Shown piece after piece: positions 61,152 to 64,000 of a stretch of DNA of 64,000 nt. The stretch comes from NCED01 sp035493955 (GTDB lineage: Bacteria > Pseudomonadota > Alphaproteobacteria > Caulobacterales > Caulobacteraceae): contig DATJHI010000035.1 of the NCBI GenBank assembly GCA_035493955.1, positions 186,001 through 250,000 on the forward strand, read 5' to 3'. Position numbers and translations under genes: made by a program. Each line of letters opens with the position of its first letter. The stretch's first letter is position 1. The notes under the pieces were generated by a model. The model was not told where the DNA came from. It searched no databases and saw only the letters and a program-made list of their open reading frames with translations.

Positions 61152-61802
61152 CTACTGAGCGTTCGAAGCCGGACTCGCCGGCGGAGCGGTGTCCGCGCCG
61201 GTGTGCTGGACCGCGGCGACGTCGAGCTTGTTGGCCATGTCGAGGTGCATATGGATCTTCGGCGAGACCTCGGCCGCGAAGGTCTTGAGCGCCGGATCGC
61301 CGCCGGTGGCCTTGTATCCGTCGAACAGCACCACCGCCTCGTGGTGGGCGGCCGTCTGCTGCTTCAGGAAGCGGCCATCGAAATCGCCGCCGCCCGATCC
61401 TCGCAGGTTATCCAGCAGGCCCTTGCGGCGCTCGTCCATTTCGGTCGGCAGGGTCTCCTTGACCTGGCCCGACATGACCAGAGCCTTTAGCTTGCCGGAG
61501 CTTTCGGTGTGGTCCTTCACCAGCATTTCGGCGAAGTCCTTGATGTCCTTGGATTTGGAGCGAGCGAGGGCCATCTTGGCCGCCTCGATCTCGTACATGT
61601 CGCCGATGGCGGCGTCGCGGACGAAGGCGCCGGCCGAGATCGCGCCGACCGCGGCGGTCCCAAGACCGGTCGCGGCTCCCGCCGCGTCCTGGGCCACATT
61701 GACCGGTTTGTCCTTCTGGTCGGCGGCGCCGCCCGACTTTTCACTGCAGGCGGCGAGGGCGAAGACGGCCGCGGTCGCGGCAAAGACGAGTTTTCGGTTC
61801 AT
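61152..61802 (-). CDS. DUF4142 lipoprotein
   Basis: 216 residues; GGAAG 8 nt before the ATG. Lipoprotein signal (FAATAAVFALAACS, lipidated Cys ~19), a Gly/Ala-rich linker, then a ferritin-like four-helix DUF4142 domain: FVRDAAIGDMYEIEAAKMAL, DFAEMLVKDHTESSGKL, and FLKQQTAAHHEAVVLFDGY. In other proteobacteria the family is secreted and stress-induced; a metal site is suspected but not shown. Monocistronic and convergent with the PLD-like gene. Confidence 0.88.
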   Translation of the reverse strand: MNRKLVFAATAAVFALAACSEKSGGAADQKDKPVNVAQDAAGAATGLGTAAVGAISAGAFVRDAAIGDMYEIEAAKMALARSKSKDIKDFAEMLVKDHTESSGKLKALVMSGQVKETLPTEMDERRKGLLDNLRGSGGGDFDGRFLKQQTAAHHEAVVLFDGYKATGGDPALKTFAAEVSPKIHMHLDMANKLDVAAVQHTGADTAPPASPASNAQ

Positions 61803-61964
61803 CCGTGTTCTTCCCAGATTTGTGATCGACCGGTCTAAAAGTCTCAGCCTGGTAAGACCGTTCCGAAAACAGTCCGGATTTTTCGAGCAGGACGGAAAGG
61901 GCGGTCGACGCCAGTTCCTGGAGTCTTTTGCGTCGGCAGATCTGCAGGCTTGGCGGGTGCGCTC

Positions 61965-62144
61965 TCAGTGGATCCGACGTCCCGCGATCTCAGGGTCGTT
62001 GGGCAGGTCAAGTCCAGATTCAGGATCCTCGTACAAGGTGGCGATGTCGGCCAAGGTGTCGACGGGGTCGCGGCGTCCTTCGTACCACTCCACCACCAGG
62101 TGGCGGATGCGCATCAAAGCAAGCGCGCGGGGATCGTCGTCCAT
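61965..62144 (-). CDS. Small acidic protein, 59 residues
   Basis: A 60-codon frame on the minus strand, strongly coding-like in base use (G/C at most third positions). The product, MDDDPRALALMRIRHLVVEWYEGRR..., is acidic with one predicted amphipathic helix and a second DTLADIATLYEDPE helix, ending in an Asp/Pro-rich tail. No Shine-Dalgarno is visible, so it may be translated weakly or not at all. It ends 163 nt before the start of DUF4142, on the same strand. I do not recognise it. Confidence 0.5.
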   Translation of the reverse strand: MDDDPRALALMRIRHLVVEWYEGRRDPVDTLADIATLYEDPESGLDLPNDPEIAGRRIH

Positions 62145-62192
62145 TTACTGACAACGCATCCGATCGGATTCCGTTCGGCTCCGGTTCCATGC

Positions 62193-63185
62193 TCAGGACC
62201 GGCGCAGCTGCTCCATCCGGCATTGTTCGGGCGCCTTGTCGGGACGGAAGCGGACCAGTTTCGTCCCGTGGCGGAAACGCTCCCCCGTCACGTGGTCGAA
62301 GCCGACCTCGACCACGATCTCCGGGCGCACCGGCTCCCACGCCCCGCTGCGTTCGGTCGACCAACGGCTGGGGCCGCCGGGGGCCCTGCCGGTGAAGCCC
62401 GTCCCGCCGCGCAGGGCCTCCAGCCGTCTGGTCAGCGCGGGCTTTCCGGCTGCGGGGAGGGTGGAGGTGAAGCCGACGTGATTGAGCCGGCCGTCGTCGT
62501 CATAGAGGCCGAGCAGCAGAGAGCCGACCAGCGGGCTGCCCGAGCCGTAACGGAATCCGCCGACCACGCAGTCGGCGGTGCTGGCCCGCTTGACCTTGAT
62601 CATGGCCCGTTCGCCTTCGAGATAGGGCCCGTCGATCTGCTTGGCCACCACCCCTTCCAGGTTCCCTTGGTCGAGCCAGGACTGAGCCAGGGCGCGGTCC
62701 CTCGTCCCCGGGGTGAGCCGCAGCAGCGGGCTGGGGAAGCCGGCGTGGAACGTCTCGAGGGCGGCGCGGCGGTGGACGAAGGGCGCCGGCCTCAGATCCT
62801 CGCCCTGCGGCGTCAGCAAGATGTCGAACAACGCCAGCACCGCCGGCGTCTCGCCAGCCAGGCGCAGGATCCGGCTTTGCGCGGGGTGCAGACGCATCTG
62901 CAGGGCGTCGAAGGAAAAGGCCCCGTCCCGGGCGACCAGCAGTTCGCCGTCGAGCACGAACCGGTCGGCGGCGAGCCCCGCCAGGGCCGCTGTGACTTCG
63001 GGGAAATAGCGGGCCAGGGGCTTGCCCGACTTCGCCTTCAGGGCGACCTCGGCCCCGTCGCGGAAGGCGAGGCAGCGAAAGCCGTCCCACTTGGGCTCGA
63101 ACCACCAGCCGTCTCCCTCGGGCAGGGCGGCGGCCGACCGCGCCTCCATAGGCATGGCCGCCGCGATCGGGGACGATGGGTTCAT
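62193..63185 (-). CDS. Stand-alone ATP-dependent DNA ligase (LigC/LigD ligase-domain type)
   Basis: 330 residues from the ATG at 63185 (GAG upstream). Nucleotidyltransferase with the adenylated Lys32 in motif I (EPKWDGFRC), FVLDGELLV (motif III), EGVVAKQID (motif IV) and MIKVKR (motif V), then an OB-fold C-terminal domain (VGFTSTLPA, RPEIVVEVGF). It matches the ligase domain of bacterial NHEJ enzymes but lacks the polymerase and phosphoesterase domains of full LigD. Ku is not in the window. Role: sealing nicks or double-strand ends, likely in stationary-phase or stress repair. Confidence 0.9.
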   Translation of the reverse strand: MNPSSPIAAAMPMEARSAAALPEGDGWWFEPKWDGFRCLAFRDGAEVALKAKSGKPLARYFPEVTAALAGLAADRFVLDGELLVARDGAFSFDALQMRLHPAQSRILRLAGETPAVLALFDILLTPQGEDLRPAPFVHRRAALETFHAGFPSPLLRLTPGTRDRALAQSWLDQGNLEGVVAKQIDGPYLEGERAMIKVKRASTADCVVGGFRYGSGSPLVGSLLLGLYDDDGRLNHVGFTSTLPAAGKPALTRRLEALRGGTGFTGRAPGGPSRWSTERSGAWEPVRPEIVVEVGFDHVTGERFRHGTKLVRFRPDKAPEQCRMEQLRRS

Positions 63186-63413
63186 GGGCGAGGCTCTTGA
63201 AGGTCCAGTCCCTTCAGAACGGTCCAAAGCGAAGAACGATCATCGTCCCGCGCCGCTGTCCATTCGGCCTGCCGTGCCGGCGAAGGCGAGCAAGGTATTG
63301 GCGTTTCCGGCCGGCCCTGGGGAGGACGATTGATTTCATTGTTGGCGAACCAATCAAACCCGTGTCTTGTTTAGGTCCTATCCGACCTTTGAACGAATCC
63401 TGGAGCACCGCTG

Positions 63414-63662
63414 ATGTCCGCCAAGAACGGTGGCAAAGGCTCCGGCGTTTCTCTGCCGGGACTTGAAGGAGCCGAGCCGGTCTGGTCCAGCGAAGAGTGG
63501 GAGCCGCCGCCGGACCGGCCGGCGCCGGAGCATGAGCAGGTCGACGCCTACATCCACGAAATGACTCTCGAATTGGCGGACCTGGCCAGGAAGAACGGCG
63601 ATCTCGAACTTTCCGACCGCCTCATCGGGGCGGTAGGCCTCAAAAGGCCGTCCGACAACTAG
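63414..63662 (+). CDS. Small hydrophilic protein of unknown function
   Basis: 82 residues; GGAG lies 8 nt before the ATG. Gly/Lys-rich start (SAKNGGKGSG), a Pro/Glu/Trp-rich middle (PVWSSEEWEPPPDRPAP), then a helix (VDAYIHEMTLELADLARKNGDLELSDRLIGAVGL) that could mediate dimerisation. Cytoplasmic and acidic. No family recognised. Confidence 0.7.
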   Translation: MSAKNGGKGSGVSLPGLEGAEPVWSSEEWEPPPDRPAPEHEQVDAYIHEMTLELADLARKNGDLELSDRLIGAVGLKRPSDN

Positions 63663-63716
63663 CTTCGGCGCGACTTGCCCGCCGGGACGATCCGTTTCGC
63701 CTGGGGACGGCCCCCT

Positions 63717-63812
63717 TCAACTGAAGGCGGACGGCGGGCGCGCGACGAAATAGATGAAGCCGACGGCGACCAAGGTCGCCAGGGCGGTGGTGATCAGAAG
63801 AAGGTTTTTCAT
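63717..63812 (-). CDS. Very small single-helix membrane protein, 31 residues
   Basis: A 31-codon frame with a strong Shine-Dalgarno (GGAGG) 6 nt before the ATG. Product starts MKNLLLITTALATLVAVG and continues FIYFVARPPSAFS: one membrane helix with a basic N-terminus (cytoplasmic-in) and a short periplasmic tail. Such tiny one-helix proteins often modulate a transporter or sensor in the membrane. Too short for routine gene calling; conservation in relatives would confirm it. Confidence 0.6.
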   Translation of the reverse strand: MKNLLLITTALATLVAVGFIYFVARPPSAFS

Positions 63813-64000
63813 GGGGCGCCTCCAGCGCCGGTGAACGGCTCAGTTCGAATATATATGGGAGGGATATGAAGGCTCTGTGAGGGCCTGCCGGAGCGATCTT
63901 TCCCCTCCGCCGACCCGGCTGGGGAATTGGCGAATCCGGATAGTGAACGGACAGGGGCTGGACTGAGCCATCGCCCGAGCCAGGGCAGGCGAATCTCTTC

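Noticed and set aside
1..64000. CRISPR, tRNA, rRNA, prophage or insertion sequence
   Set aside because: No spaced repeats, cloverleaf, transposase, integrase or terminal inverted repeats could be found by reading.

Overview
The window is about 70% GC, gene-dense, and reads as chromosome of an alphaproteobacterium, most likely Caulobacterales (Caulobacter/Phenylobacterium type). The basis is the combination of a NodT-type outer-membrane factor, a TonB-dependent receptor, several hybrid histidine kinases, DUF3606 and DUF3008 stress-type small proteins, and two exact matches to the alphaproteobacterial EcfG (general stress sigma) promoter GGAAC-N16-CGTT. I see no tRNA, rRNA, CRISPR array, insertion sequence, phage gene or integrase.

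Layout. 1-3.2 kb: end of an autotransporter, then an OmpR-type two-component pair. 3.3-7.4 kb: two overlapping surface-glycan glycosyltransferases. 7.4-10.2 kb: a fumarylacetoacetate-hydrolase-family enzyme, a short membrane-anchored bactofilin-like protein, a lipoprotein and a DsbA/FrnE-type oxidoreductase. 10.2-20.1 kb (minus): a complete MdtABC-like RND efflux operon with its own outer-membrane factor; its adaptor has a glycine-rich tail ending in a Spy/CpxP-like segment. 20.5-24.8 kb: two GT39-like membrane glycosyltransferases converging on a polyprenyl-phosphate glycosyltransferase-GtrA fusion. 25-28.7 kb: DUF3606, a spermidine-synthase-like protein, a YbjQ protein and a TonB receptor behind a predicted EcfG promoter. 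28.9-32.7 kb: an aromatic-acid MFS permease, a Tat-type binding protein and a Tat-type amidohydrolase. 32.8-40 kb: a hybrid kinase, an AT-rich regulatory gap, a CorA/ZntB transporter, small proteins, a secreted cupin plus ModA-like binding protein, DUF3008, a 2OG-Fe oxygenase and a CDF metal exporter. 40-44.5 kb: a duplicated secreted cupin, a secreted protein of unknown function and a Rieske oxygenase. 44.7-46.1 kb: a VIT-family transporter and a second spermidine-synthase-like protein.

46.3-53.9 kb is the most intriguing block: transglutaminase-DUF2126 amidoligase, circularly permuted ATP-grasp fused to Alpha-E, and two further transglutaminases, tightly packed on one strand. This gene association is known from comparative genomics as a predicted peptide-forming or peptide-modifying system, but to my knowledge its product is not established. 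The copy here has a fused ATP-grasp/Alpha-E gene, an apparently non-standard start codon, and a third transglutaminase with Ser at the usual catalytic-His position.

54.1-58.5 kb: two overlapping sensory kinase genes, one a large MHYT-PAS-HK-REC-REC-HPt protein. 58.6-63.8 kb looks like a stress/maintenance block: hemerythrin behind an EcfG promoter, a DUF883-like membrane protein, a phospholipase-D-like enzyme, DUF4142, a stand-alone ATP-dependent DNA ligase and several very small proteins, one of 31 residues with a strong ribosome binding site.
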